From: CAYYJR01 sp964472305
GTDB lineage: Bacteria; Armatimonadota; Hebobacteria; CAIYQO01
Assembly (NCBI GenBank): GCA_964472305.1
Contig: CAYYJR010000011.1
Location: 61,368 to 125,367 of the forward strand
Reading direction: 5' to 3'
DNA: 64,000 nucleotides
Made by a program: the position numbers and the translations under genes. The notes under the pieces are model-generated. The model did no database searches. It saw only the letters and a list, made by a program, of their open reading frames with translations, and was not told the origin of the DNA. Positions 15,862 to 25,340 of the stretch are shown here, one piece after another. The first letter of the stretch is position 1, and each line of letters opens with the position of its first letter.

Positions 15862-18717
15862 TTACAGGCTGACAACCCCCTGGTTTGACGATACTCCCCA
15901 GGTCAATGTGACCTCTTCCGGGGGTAATCCGTATTCCTCAAAAATCGCCAGCGTGTTGCTCGCACGCAACCACGAGCGCGGAATATAGTAGCGGCTCTGC
16001 ACGCCGTTGCCTTGCGCATAGCCACCCACCTGCCAGAAACGCCCAAGGTTGCGGCCATTGAGGAATAACTGGCCTTTATGCAGTTTACCGATGTGAAGGA
16101 ACAGCGGAAGCGTTGCTTCCGGTTGCGCGAAGGTCGCGATATAATAGGCGGGCTTCGCGCCGACACCCACCGGATTCTTCTGGTCGGGCATCAGGCCATC
16201 CCATGCCTCTGGCTCATCACTGGTCGTGACATGCGAAGCGGAATTTTCGCCCTCCACATCGTCCGGCCATTCGCCACCCGGTTTCCAGGCCCATTCGTGC
16301 AAAGCGTGCTGTCGCGGGGCCAGGTACAGATTGACATGCTCCAGGCAGGGCGCGAACGCGGCGCCTGCTTCAGACTGCACGCGCAGGGCTACGCGCTTGC
16401 CGGCAATCCATTCCGGCAACCGTACGGAGCTGAACGGGTATTTTGCCTTGGGCAGTCCCGCCACATGTCTGCCATCCACACTCACCACGATGCGGGTCAA
16501 GCCCGACGGGAGAATCAGGTAGCCATCAGTGTCAGGTGGTACCTGTACCATGAGATCAACTCCCGGCAGCGGATCCGGGTTACGGAATTCCTTGTCATAG
16601 ATGGCATGGAAGGCCTCGTCGCTGATTGGAGCGGGAGGAAATGGAACGGCGGCACCCAGATTCATCCGTTGGGCGCCGAGATAGACCGGTCCCCGCAGTC
16701 CCTGCGGATCCGGTTTGCCGTTGAACCATCGGCCCAGATGGTCTGAAAGGAACACCAGTTTGTTTGTCCCCTTTTTCAGCGGTACCATCACCTGGTCTTG
16801 TTGAAGAGCGTCGGCGGGATGCCGATAGCCGCAAAACTCGACAAAGCGCGTTAATTCCCCTCTGGTGCCGCAATACAGACCATTGGCGTAGACGGTTAAC
16901 CGCGTCGATATCATGGGGGCGAAGACCGGCACGAGCGCATCTTCGGCCGCCTCGAACTCGGCACGATACCAGACATAGCCATATGGGCGACCAAGCGTCT
17001 CATGCGATTTGGGCTCATCCGGCAGCGGCTGCCAGGAGTCGCCTTCCGCCGTTCGCTCGGGGCACTCGTGTTTCTGCCACGCCGTCAACGCCGGCAAGTC
17101 CGGCAGCGGTGGCACTACGGGGCGCGCCACTTCCGCGAGACGCTTTCTGTCGGTCATAAAAACGCGGTTGGTCGATTCGCTGTGCCGAATATCGAGCGCT
17201 CCTGTCGCGGAGAGCTCAGCGAAATCCGCGCCGAATACGATGCGTCCGTCATCCGGAAACCAGGTGCGACCGGCGAGCTCTTCATCCACGATGAAGAGCC
17301 GGGCTTCACCGGCCGGCACTTCCGCCACGCGACCGGCAGGCACGGTAAGCGTCTCCAGCCGGCCGTTCACGCGAATCCGACCCTCGATGCCGGCCTTGCC
17401 CCAGAGCACCACCGCCTCCTGGCTTGAGCTTCTGCCGAGCAATCCCAGGTTCGATGTCTCGAGCCGCAATCCGGGCAACACCTCCAGACCGAGCGGCAGC
17501 ACCATGGCGCGAATGGAAGGCAATGCCACCTCCAGCGTTTCGCCATCGGGCAATGACAGGGTGGTGACCGGCCGCTCTCCGGCATCCGAGACGAACAACA
17601 GATGGCCGGCAGGAACCTTGCGCGCCACCAGCCGAGTGCCGGCGGAGACGGTGGCGTTGATGCCGTTGATCACTTCATCGCTGTTGGCCAGGTCTTCGCC
17701 GAATTGCGTGATGAAATGATTCACCGGGTTCAGCTTGTAGTATTTGTCCCAGAGCATGCCGCCTTCGCGTACGGGGTAGTTCGATTGATACGAGGTGGCG
17801 ATGTTTCTCCCGGCCCAATAGCCGAAATTGGTGCCGCCATCGAACATGTAGTAGGTAACCTGGCAGCCCAGCGAGGCGAAATCGAACATGGATCGCGCGT
17901 ATTCCGGTGCGGCGCAAAAGTCGGCTATCGGTTTGCCCCAGAAGACCTGCGGGCCAGCCCAATACTCCGTCATCAGCAACGGCGCATCGGGTTGCCGGCG
18001 ACGCAGTTCACGCACAGGTTCCGCCCCGGGCCCCCAGTTGTAGGTGAGGATCATGTCCGGCGACAGAAACTGGTCGGCAGGATCAGAAGATCCGTTGATC
18101 ACGATGTTGGATGGAAGTCGGCCGTGGCAGTTGCAGGCAATGATGGGCACGTCTATCGCGGCGGCGCGAAACATGTCGTTGATCTTGCGGAGGTAACTCC
18201 GCGTGGATTCGTTCCATCCGCCATCATATTCGTTCTCGTTCTGCACCAGGATAACCGGCCCGCCGCGCGACACCTGGTACGGTGCAATCAGCGGCAGCAG
18301 GCGCTCAAACCAGCGTTGCACGCACTCGATAAAGACAGGATCATCGTCGCGGGTTGCAATACCGGGCTTGTCAAACACCCATGCCGGGATACCGCCGCCG
18401 TCCCATTCCGAACAGATGAATGGCCCGGGACGGACCACGGCGTACATACCGAGGCGATGGATGAGATCGATATATCGAACAATATCGCGATCTCCGGTGA
18501 AATCAATCCGACCTTCCTCTGGTTCGTGGAAGTTCCAGGGTACGTAAGTGCTGATGGTGTTCAGTCCCGCGGCCTTGGCACGGCGCAACGTCTCTTCCCA
18601 CAAGGCGCAGGGATGTCGGAAATAATGAATCTCCCCGGCATGCAGCCAGACACGCCGGCCACCCACCATAAAAGACTTGTCATCGAAGGTCACGGGACCG
18701 CTTGGCATGAGTGTCAT
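15862..18717 (-). CDS. GH35 beta-galactosidase
   Basis: The 951-aa protein begins with the GH35 TIM barrel: GEIHYFRHPCALWEETLRRAKAAGLNT-type start, PWNFHEPEEG, VRPGPFICSEWDGGGIPAW. The likely acid/base is E163 (in QNENEY) and the nucleophile E251 (in LLMTEYWAGPQ). C-terminal beta-sandwich regions with jelly-roll features (GTRGELTRFVEFCGYR, LFLNGRNLGRFW near residue 890) complete a long family member. Members remove non-reducing beta-galactosyl residues. No signal peptide is visible, so the enzyme should act on imported oligosaccharides. ATG 18717 lies 9 bases after AAGGAG; the TTG further upstream overlaps that site. A promoter-proximal inverted repeat lies at 18752-18790. Confidence 0.9.
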   Translation of the reverse strand: MTLMPSGPVTFDDKSFMVGGRRVWLHAGEIHYFRHPCALWEETLRRAKAAGLNTISTYVPWNFHEPEEGRIDFTGDRDIVRYIDLIHRLGMYAVVRPGPFICSEWDGGGIPAWVFDKPGIATRDDDPVFIECVQRWFERLLPLIAPYQVSRGGPVILVQNENEYDGGWNESTRSYLRKINDMFRAAAIDVPIIACNCHGRLPSNIVINGSSDPADQFLSPDMILTYNWGPGAEPVRELRRRQPDAPLLMTEYWAGPQVFWGKPIADFCAAPEYARSMFDFASLGCQVTYYMFDGGTNFGYWAGRNIATSYQSNYPVREGGMLWDKYYKLNPVNHFITQFGEDLANSDEVINGINATVSAGTRLVARKVPAGHLLFVSDAGERPVTTLSLPDGETLEVALPSIRAMVLPLGLEVLPGLRLETSNLGLLGRSSSQEAVVLWGKAGIEGRIRVNGRLETLTVPAGRVAEVPAGEARLFIVDEELAGRTWFPDDGRIVFGADFAELSATGALDIRHSESTNRVFMTDRKRLAEVARPVVPPLPDLPALTAWQKHECPERTAEGDSWQPLPDEPKSHETLGRPYGYVWYRAEFEAAEDALVPVFAPMISTRLTVYANGLYCGTRGELTRFVEFCGYRHPADALQQDQVMVPLKKGTNKLVFLSDHLGRWFNGKPDPQGLRGPVYLGAQRMNLGAAVPFPPAPISDEAFHAIYDKEFRNPDPLPGVDLMVQVPPDTDGYLILPSGLTRIVVSVDGRHVAGLPKAKYPFSSVRLPEWIAGKRVALRVQSEAGAAFAPCLEHVNLYLAPRQHALHEWAWKPGGEWPDDVEGENSASHVTTSDEPEAWDGLMPDQKNPVGVGAKPAYYIATFAQPEATLPLFLHIGKLHKGQLFLNGRNLGRFWQVGGYAQGNGVQSRYYIPRSWLRASNTLAIFEEYGLPPEEVTLTWGVSSNQGVVSL

Positions 18718-18751
18718 CGTCGCTGTCTCCTTCAAGGTTCTTCCGGTGCAT

Positions 18752-18790
18752 ATTGTTCAATGGAGCACCAATGGATCATTTGAGAACAAT
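18752..18790 (-). promoter_or_regulatory. Inverted repeat upstream of the GH35 gene
   Basis: ATTGTTC (18752-18758) and GAACAAT (18784-18790) are perfect complements separated by 25 bp, 35-73 bp before the GH35 start. It differs from the GTCCGGAC sites. It may be an operator or a leader hairpin. Confidence 0.35.
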
Positions 18791-18979
18791 CCGGTATTCG
18801 GGTGATATTGAGTTCAGATGCTGCCAGGCATAGCTGGAACTCAGATTGGCCGTCGGGCGGCAGGCAGACTGCCTGTAACGAGTCCGAAAGCCGTGTGCAA
18901 TGCAGTGAACACGTCATTCGTTTCGACAGTCACAGAGCGCACCGCATGCAACCTGCGGTTCAGCATCGCAGCGGTCGCT

Positions 18980-21319
18980 CTATCCCTTCCCAATGCATTC
19001 GAGAGCTACCCGGACACTCAGTGTCCCCGATTTGCCTTCCCGGCGGATGACCAGGCGATTATGCGCGCGTCCCGGCGGACTCGGCAGCGCCTCGATGCGT
19101 GCCGAACACCCCGCGGACCACGTGATCCGCGCCTGCCCGCGTTTCCCGGTTACGACGGCGATTTCCCCTTCCAGCCGGATGGGCAGCCGGGTGTTCCACA
19201 GGAACTCCACCCCCTCGCCGCGTTCCAGTGCATATTCGTCGTGAATCTCCAACACATCGGGTGTCGGGGAAGACCAGCGTCGTTGCCATCGCTGGTAGTA
19301 GCCGTCCCAGCCCGGTGTGGCATCGATGCTTCCTTCAAAGCAAGTCTCATCGCCTCGACCCTCCGGCTTGACGTCCGCCGATATCGGATTTTTCGGCCGC
19401 GGCCGTTCGTCGCCTGCACCGAACGGAACGAGCATGTTGTGCCGGTCGCATTGCTTCAATACATCCACGAATACCGAATCGTACCGGTAACAGTTGGAGT
19501 CCATGGCAAAGGTCTCGCCGGCGAACTCCAGGATGAAGCTGCCCTTGTCTTCGTGGCAGTGCCCGGCGTTGGCCTTGTTGCCCATGATGAAGATTCGGAC
19601 CGATTCGCCTGCCAGGGAACGCAGCGAACTCATGAATCCGCCCTCATGCAAGTGCACGAACGCCCGCCGCGGCGGCTCGGTCTCGGGAATGCCCGTGACC
19701 ATGCTCAAGTATTTCAGGTCCGTCGGCGCATCCGGCGTGCGCGTGCGTAATTTCCGATAGACGCTTACCCAGTGCGTATCCGGCAGAGCCGCGGCCAGCA
19801 GCGCGGCTGAAGAGAGGTTGGTCCGTGAGACATCTTCGCCGCACTCATTGGTCGCCAGGTAATCGGTGCTTTCGTCCGTCGCCATGAACGCCTCAATGTA
19901 ATCAGCGGTCCGGCGCAGCGCCATGGGCAATACTTCGGTCGTGGTAAGTCCGCGTGCCCTGGCATACAGAATGTAGGCGGGGATCGCGGTGGCAAGCGAG
20001 CCGGTCAGATAGCCTGGACCTTCGACAAAGCTGCCGTCGGCCAGCACGATGCTTTCCATGCTCCGATTCAGTTCCGCGATGGCCAGGTCGGTATAGGGAC
20101 ACAACCGCGGCCACGTGCGCTCCAGTACCACCGAGGCGCCGATGCGTCCCGGAGAGATTAGCGCCAGTTGATTGCAGGTATGCAGGTAGTCCCAGCGCCA
20201 GGACACATAATTTGCCTCCCCCAGCGTCTTTTCCGCCAGACGGCGTTGCAAGTATTCCTTGCCCCAGTACGAAAACATTTCACCAGCCAGATCCGCAATG
20301 GCGGCGATCTCCCATCCCATAAAGGTTGCGAGGAACGCGCGAGTTTCGAACTCGCAGCCGTGGAAATTACAGGTGAATCCGACCGTCCAGTTTTCGCAAG
20401 CCGCGATAGAGAGCGCGTAGCGCGCCGCCAGTCGCAACAGTCGCGTATCCTTTAATACAAGGCCGACCAACGCTGCTCTACTCCCCGGTCCGGCGGTGAT
20501 TCCACCGATCAGACGGGAAAGCCGCTGCGAATCTCGGTCGCGCGTGATGGTCTCAAACCAGGCACCAGGGTAGTCGCTGATATCGCTTTCCGGGCAGTAG
20601 TCGTTGGCGAGTATGTCATCACGGATTTTGTGGAAGATGTTCAAACCGTCCGGCTGTGCAACGGTTGCACGCAGTTGCTCCAACGTATCAGGCGTGAGGA
20701 AGATCCCATGTGCCGGGGTGAAGGCAGGCGCGAAGTCGGTCGGTTCGAGGTGCTTCTCGCCCCAATCCGTTCGGCGCAGATGATCCCAGCGGGCATGGTA
20801 CCGTTCCAACATAGTCGTGCTGGCCAGTCCCAGCCAAAAAATGCAGCCCGTGCCCGCCCGGCAGGTGCCGGCCTCGATTTCAATCGTCACCCGTGAAAGA
20901 CAGGTGGCGCCATCCAACGCCAGTGCGTGCTCGCGTGGAAGGGTACTGTCGTCGGTGAAGGTCTGCTCGCGCACTCCGCGATCACTCTCCACGCGCAAGC
21001 GCATGACCGCTCCCTGTGGAAGCTGGATACGCAGGATGAGCTGATCGTAACCCGTGCAATCGATTTGTGCTTTGCGCACCAGGGTCACAGCCGGTCCTTG
21101 ATGCGGCGGTTGGGTCCATGAATACGCGACATGCTCCCAGGGCTCGGAGACTTCTGCTCCGCTGCCTTCCCCCGGTTGGAAATGCCAGTGTTTGAAATCA
21201 CTGACGGACCACGCCCAGAACGGGGAAATGATAGCTTCTGCCTCATTAATCGGGATAACAGTTGCGACGGCGAGGCTGGTTTCACTCGCGTGGGTAGGGT
21301 GGATTTCCGTGGTGTTCAT
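18980..21319 (-). CDS. Heparinase II/III-like polysaccharide lyase, intracellular (copy 1)
   Basis: The 779-aa protein starts without any signal sequence and has an N-terminal beta-sandwich (about 25-160, HWHFQPGEGSGAEVSEPWEH), a helical toroid (about 190-520) and a C-terminal sheet domain beginning GNKANAGHCHEDKGSFILEF near residue 580, with the His-x-His-x-Asp/Glu signature of heparinase II/III-like lyases. Related enzymes eliminate uronic acid linkages. It is very similar over its whole length to the protein at 37717-39993. ATG 21319 has an AAGAGGAAA site; the ORF's TTG at 21337 overlaps it. It follows promoter C and a truncated GH28 frame, which it probably shares as a transcript. Substrate unproven. 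Confidence 0.85.
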   Translation of the reverse strand: MNTTEIHPTHASETSLAVATVIPINEAEAIISPFWAWSVSDFKHWHFQPGEGSGAEVSEPWEHVAYSWTQPPHQGPAVTLVRKAQIDCTGYDQLILRIQLPQGAVMRLRVESDRGVREQTFTDDSTLPREHALALDGATCLSRVTIEIEAGTCRAGTGCIFWLGLASTTMLERYHARWDHLRRTDWGEKHLEPTDFAPAFTPAHGIFLTPDTLEQLRATVAQPDGLNIFHKIRDDILANDYCPESDISDYPGAWFETITRDRDSQRLSRLIGGITAGPGSRAALVGLVLKDTRLLRLAARYALSIAACENWTVGFTCNFHGCEFETRAFLATFMGWEIAAIADLAGEMFSYWGKEYLQRRLAEKTLGEANYVSWRWDYLHTCNQLALISPGRIGASVVLERTWPRLCPYTDLAIAELNRSMESIVLADGSFVEGPGYLTGSLATAIPAYILYARARGLTTTEVLPMALRRTADYIEAFMATDESTDYLATNECGEDVSRTNLSSAALLAAALPDTHWVSVYRKLRTRTPDAPTDLKYLSMVTGIPETEPPRRAFVHLHEGGFMSSLRSLAGESVRIFIMGNKANAGHCHEDKGSFILEFAGETFAMDSNCYRYDSVFVDVLKQCDRHNMLVPFGAGDERPRPKNPISADVKPEGRGDETCFEGSIDATPGWDGYYQRWQRRWSSPTPDVLEIHDEYALERGEGVEFLWNTRLPIRLEGEIAVVTGKRGQARITWSAGCSARIEALPSPPGRAHNRLVIRREGKSGTLSVRVALECIGKG

Positions 21320-21386
21320 GAGACGTTTCCTCTTCAACCAGTTGGTATGATCACCGTGCTACTCGTGGTAGGTGCGAAACTCCAGA

Positions 21387-21683
21387 TCAGTAATGGCGTT
21401 CGGTGAACGGGAAGGGGGCATCGGTCAGAGTGCGGCTGCCGCGCAGCACGGTGCCGTGGTCCAGTTGGATGGTGACGTGGCGCTTCGGGAGAATAGGGGC
21501 GCTGATGAACGTGTCCGCCGAGATGAGCGTCGTGCCGCCATATTGCATGGCACAGGTGTCTATCGCCCGTTGGATGGCCGCGGTATGCAACATCACGCCA
21601 TCGCTGACGGCGCCGAACTCCACGATGTGATACACCGGCATCTCCCCGCAACGCGGTGACGACTCGTTGCCGGATGCCCGCAC
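21387..21683 (-). pseudogene. Truncated GH28 (polygalacturonase) 5' end
   Basis: The 98-codon frame contains only the first part of a GH28 catalytic domain: HIVEFGAVSDGVMLHTAAIQ, then FISAPILPKRHVTIQLDHGT and LRGSRTLTDAPF. It aligns with the start of the intact GH28 protein at 31413 (YNVTDYGAVGDGNTLNTLAIQ, FVSGPIFLKSNVEFHLSAGA, LQGSRDMADYGE). The frame then stops, and the heparinase gene begins 67 bp later. The catalytic GDDG region and about 500 residues are missing, so no enzyme can be made. It lies immediately behind promoter C, which now probably serves the heparinase gene. Confidence 0.8.
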
Positions 21684-21730
21684 CGCCGCCGGATTCCAGG
21701 AAGGCGTTCGTTGCCTAACCTACCCAATAG

Positions 21731-21775
21731 GTCCGGACTCATGCATAGTGTAATGGCCTTTCCAACCGTCGTCAA
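21731..21775 (-). promoter_or_regulatory. Promoter C with GTCCGGAC operator
   Basis: Read on the - strand: TTGACG (21775-21770), a 17-bp spacer and TACACT (21752-21747), then ATGAGTCCGGACCTAT with the perfect 8-bp palindrome GTCCGGAC at 21738-21731, centred 12.5 bp past the -10. Same architecture as promoters A, B, D and E. Confidence 0.7.
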
Positions 21776-22021
21776 GTCGCACGGGGAGGTGATTCAGGGG
21801 TATCGTTTCGCGTATGCCAGCAATGCGCCCGCATTAAAACAGTAGTTTCAACCCAGATCCTTGACCGCTATGCGCGAGCGATGTTGTGGCACCGGGTCGC
21901 GCTCAACAGCGTATCAATCCGGTTCCCGCATGGTCGAGAGTCCGCAGGCATGGGAGTAATGGGCTGTTCGCTTTGCCATCGGTTGCGTCGACACCGGTGT
22001 ATCCTGTGGTCGGTTCTCGAA

Positions 22022-23119
22022 TTACGATAGCTTCATCCGCCATTCGGTCAACGGCGACCAGCCCAGTTCGTCACGAGCCCCGCAACGATTCGCGATCAAC
22101 GTCACGGCGTTCACCATAAACGCTGTGCCGGCGATGTCGGCCTGGTCCTTGACCGGCGCCAGCGCCAGCCCCCCGTGCACGGCCAGCGAGCCGTGCGGGC
22201 TGTAGCTGAAGGCGCCGTCGGGACGTACCATGGGTTCGAGCTTGGGCAGGTAGCGCCACAACCGTTCGGCAACCTCGTCGCAACGGTGATCGGTGAAGCG
22301 CAGCGCCGTATCCAACACCAGCGCCACATCGAACACGCTGCACGCGTCGGCTGACTCCGAGAGTGCCGGATCGTGACACAGACCATCGAGGCACAAATCC
22401 ACCAGGCGTTCGGGATACTGGACAGGCAGATCCGCGATGCCAAGCACCTGAATATAGATTTTAAAAATACCGTTGATCAACACATGGAGCGCCACATCGC
22501 TGCCGTCCGACCAGGCACCGTTTTCCGGACGCTGATGCGTGATCAACCAGTCCACCGCTGCCTGGATCAACTCGTTGGCGCGTTCGTCGTCCAGCATCCG
22601 GTTGAAGTGCTGAAACTGCACCACCGCGCCGGCCCACGAGCCGGCGCGCCATGGATTGCTCCAGTCAAGACTGTCGAAATAGGCGGTAACTTGCTCGGGG
22701 TGGTGGAAGGCTTCCTGGTGCCGCAATGCGTAGCGCGGACTGCCGCCCAGTTCGCCGACGGCGATCAGGGCGTTGCGGGTGGTGAATCGGCGCACGTTGA
22801 AGAGGTCTTCGTCGGTGATCATGCCGTGTTTCGCGACGATGTGCCGTTCCATCGCCGCGTCAATCAGCAGGCCGTCCTCCTCGCGCTGCATCTCGCACAG
22901 GTAGTCCACCCAGGCGAGGCGATCGGCCTTGCTGATATCCGCGCTACCGCCGCAACTGAAGAGGATGCCTTGCGCCAGCGCGGACGAATCCAGATCATAC
23001 GGTTCATATGCATCCATGGCAAAGCGATAGCGCCCCGGCCCGTCCGGATGAGCGATTCGCGCCATCCATTCCGGTACGCTGTGTTTCACACGACGTACCC
23101 ATGGGGGCAGGATGCTCAT
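22022..23119 (-). CDS. Unrecognised alpha-helical protein, (alpha/alpha)-barrel-like
   Basis: The 365-aa protein has repeated helix pairs with Gly-Trp/Ser rich turns (RAGSWAGAVVQFQHFNRML, THQRPENGAWSDG, PDGAFSYSPHGSLAVHGG) of the kind seen in terpene-cyclase/prenyltransferase-like toroids and some glycoside-processing enzymes. I cannot assign a family or reaction. Its ATG at 23119 overlaps the TGA of the upstream beta-helix gene by four bases (ATGA), so the two are translationally coupled and probably act together. No signal peptide. An upstream AAAGGA about 10 bases away could serve as ribosome-binding site. Role in polysaccharide breakdown is inference from this coupling. Confidence 0.75.
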   Translation of the reverse strand: MSILPPWVRRVKHSVPEWMARIAHPDGPGRYRFAMDAYEPYDLDSSALAQGILFSCGGSADISKADRLAWVDYLCEMQREEDGLLIDAAMERHIVAKHGMITDEDLFNVRRFTTRNALIAVGELGGSPRYALRHQEAFHHPEQVTAYFDSLDWSNPWRAGSWAGAVVQFQHFNRMLDDERANELIQAAVDWLITHQRPENGAWSDGSDVALHVLINGIFKIYIQVLGIADLPVQYPERLVDLCLDGLCHDPALSESADACSVFDVALVLDTALRFTDHRCDEVAERLWRYLPKLEPMVRPDGAFSYSPHGSLAVHGGLALAPVKDQADIAGTAFMVNAVTLIANRCGARDELGWSPLTEWRMKLS

Positions 23120-25233
23120 CTCACTGCTGTTCCTTTCGCATTCCGCTGTTGCCATGCGTAGATCGATGGCGGATCAGCCACCGGCCGGTCGGGCACGGCA
23201 TTCGGCAACGGTAGGGCGCGATTACCCCGGTCCATCGCCAGATCAGGCATGCCTTCGTAGATTTTCCCATTGCCGCCAAACAGCGTGTTATCGATCAGTT
23301 CGATGCCGACGCAATCCGCGGTCTTCAGTTGCAACAGCGGTGAGGTATCATTCTGGAGTATGAACGTGTTCTGGCGGATGATGTGGTCAAACGCGCCGCA
23401 GGTGCCCACCAGGCCTGCGCCTTTTTCGGCAATGAAGCGGTTGTGCAGGAACAACCAGTTCTCGTTCACGCCGTTGAGCACCACGCCGTTACTCCAGGAG
23501 GTGAAATCGCAATGGTAGACCACGTTGCGCGGGCCATTGGGCCCATGCAGGGTATCGTTCGACCCGGTGGCAAACGCGCCATTCCCATAGCTGCCGTACT
23601 TGCCGCGCGCATCGACGATGCAGTTCTCAAACAGGTTCTCGGTAGCCCACCCGGCATGCCACTGGGCATCGCTGCCATGAAAGACGCAGTTGCGGATCAC
23701 ATTGCCCTGCGCGCCAAACTGCACCATTGGCCCATGGCGGAAGCGATGCCAGACATTGTCCTCCATCAGGCAATCGGCGCTCTGCATGAAGCCGGCATAC
23801 CCCCACCAGTTGGTATTGGCGATGTGAACGGCTGGGTCGAAGCCGATGAAGGTACAATCGCGGCATTCGCACCATTTGGCAGCATGGAAATGCACGCCGG
23901 AGCGGCCACAGTCGATGACGTCTACCCGCCGCACCCAGCAGTTCCACGTCCAGTGCGTATTGACGGTGTGGAAGCCCATGCGGCAGGCATGCTCGACGGT
24001 CAGATCTTCCACGCCGCAGCGCTCGAGCGTGTGTATCCGTTGGACATTGCTTCCATCAACCGCCGGGAAATCGATGCGCAACGGTTGCCCTATTTCGAGC
24101 GTATTGCCATCGATGGCGAGAATCTGGTAGGTGTTGACACGACGTCCCCAAACCTCACCCGACCGGTCGTTCACTTCTCCCTTCCAGCGTGGCGTTTCGG
24201 GCGCGCGCAGCGAAATGCGGTCGCCCACTCGCAGATCCCCGATCGATTCGAGCCTCAGCGTCGTGTCGCCGCGCTTGCCGTCCACCGCCAGCAAATATTC
24301 ACCGGCTTCCAATCCTTCGCCGCGCAACAGAAAGACCGCCGCTTCCGGCCAGCCACCCGGCATGACGGCATGGGGATGCACCAGGCTGTAGCGGTAGATT
24401 AGCCGCGTCTTCTCACGCCCAGATCCGCGAATCACGACGCCATTGTCACGGAGGGTGACAGGATCATCGAGATAGTAAGTGCCTTCGTCGATGAGGATGG
24501 CTCCTCCGCCTTGTGCGCCCACCTGCCGGCACGCCTCGTTCAGCAATCCGGAGATATCGGTCTCCGGGACGGCATCCAGCCGCAGCACCACCGGCACCTC
24601 CGGGATGCCACCTTGCACACCCACCCGAGTCCAGTTCGGATACACCACGCCGTCGGGGCCGACAACATCGGCCGGCGTCAGTTTTTCACGCTCGTTCGGA
24701 TGGATTTTGTATTGGCACGGCAGCGGCGGAATCCGCAACGGCGGGCGGATGAATGCGAAATCGTCCACATAAGCTTCAACCTTTTCATGACCACCCGGCC
24801 ACGCAATTAATTGGATGCGCAGAAATGCCGTGCGAGCATCCAACTCGAGCAAGCCCAGCAGTTTCCGACAATACCAGATGCCATCCTGGTTTTCAATAAG
24901 GGTCATATTTTCCGCGGGCAGTTGCTCGCCGTTGGCATCGAACTGCCGCACAAACAATCCCAGGCTGCGACCGGATACGCTGCGGACACTGCCGAAAAAT
25001 TCGACGATGCCCGGCCCTTGGCACGGCACCAGCGGACCATCAACTCTGGCGCCATTTGTCTCGGCGCTTGCCGTGATCCGCAGCGAATAGCGGCCATTGG
25101 CGACGTTGTCTGTCGTTACGCCGCACTCCCCGCGGCCTTCGGCGATTGTCCACCCCGTCACGCCGTCCTCGAAATCGCTGTTGGGAAATGGGATGACAAC
25201 CACATCGCCTTGCTTCTCCATCGTATTCATCAT
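23116..25233 (-). CDS. Pectate-lyase-like right-handed beta-helix protein
   Basis: The ~705-aa protein opens with a beta-sandwich of carbohydrate-binding type (about 10-155: FPNSDFEDGVTGWTI, YSLRITASAETNGARVDG, VEAYVDDFAFI). A parallel beta-helix follows, announced by LNEACRQVGAQGGGAILIDEGTYYL near residue 240 and continuing through stacked turns rich in Asn (FIGFDPAVHIANTNWWG, NVIRNCVFHGSDAQW, NWLFLHNRFIAEKG). This is the pectate lyase superfamily fold; lyase, hydrolase and epimerase activities all occur in it. No export signal is visible. Start is one of two adjacent ATGs (25233 or 25230) behind GAGAGGAAG. The next gene starts inside its stop codon. Confidence 0.8.
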   Translation of the reverse strand: MMNTMEKQGDVVVIPFPNSDFEDGVTGWTIAEGRGECGVTTDNVANGRYSLRITASAETNGARVDGPLVPCQGPGIVEFFGSVRSVSGRSLGLFVRQFDANGEQLPAENMTLIENQDGIWYCRKLLGLLELDARTAFLRIQLIAWPGGHEKVEAYVDDFAFIRPPLRIPPLPCQYKIHPNEREKLTPADVVGPDGVVYPNWTRVGVQGGIPEVPVVLRLDAVPETDISGLLNEACRQVGAQGGGAILIDEGTYYLDDPVTLRDNGVVIRGSGREKTRLIYRYSLVHPHAVMPGGWPEAAVFLLRGEGLEAGEYLLAVDGKRGDTTLRLESIGDLRVGDRISLRAPETPRWKGEVNDRSGEVWGRRVNTYQILAIDGNTLEIGQPLRIDFPAVDGSNVQRIHTLERCGVEDLTVEHACRMGFHTVNTHWTWNCWVRRVDVIDCGRSGVHFHAAKWCECRDCTFIGFDPAVHIANTNWWGYAGFMQSADCLMEDNVWHRFRHGPMVQFGAQGNVIRNCVFHGSDAQWHAGWATENLFENCIVDARGKYGSYGNGAFATGSNDTLHGPNGPRNVVYHCDFTSWSNGVVLNGVNENWLFLHNRFIAEKGAGLVGTCGAFDHIIRQNTFILQNDTSPLLQLKTADCVGIELIDNTLFGGNGKIYEGMPDLAMDRGNRALPLPNAVPDRPVADPPSIYAWQQRNAKGTAVR

Positions 25234-25340
25234 GCTTCCTCTCCCGGTATCAATTATTGCTCGTTCGCCGTTCATGCTGGTCGTGGACCGTAGGAACCCT
25301 TGGCTGCCGGGTATGGTGTTCCGGCTACTTGGTATTACCC

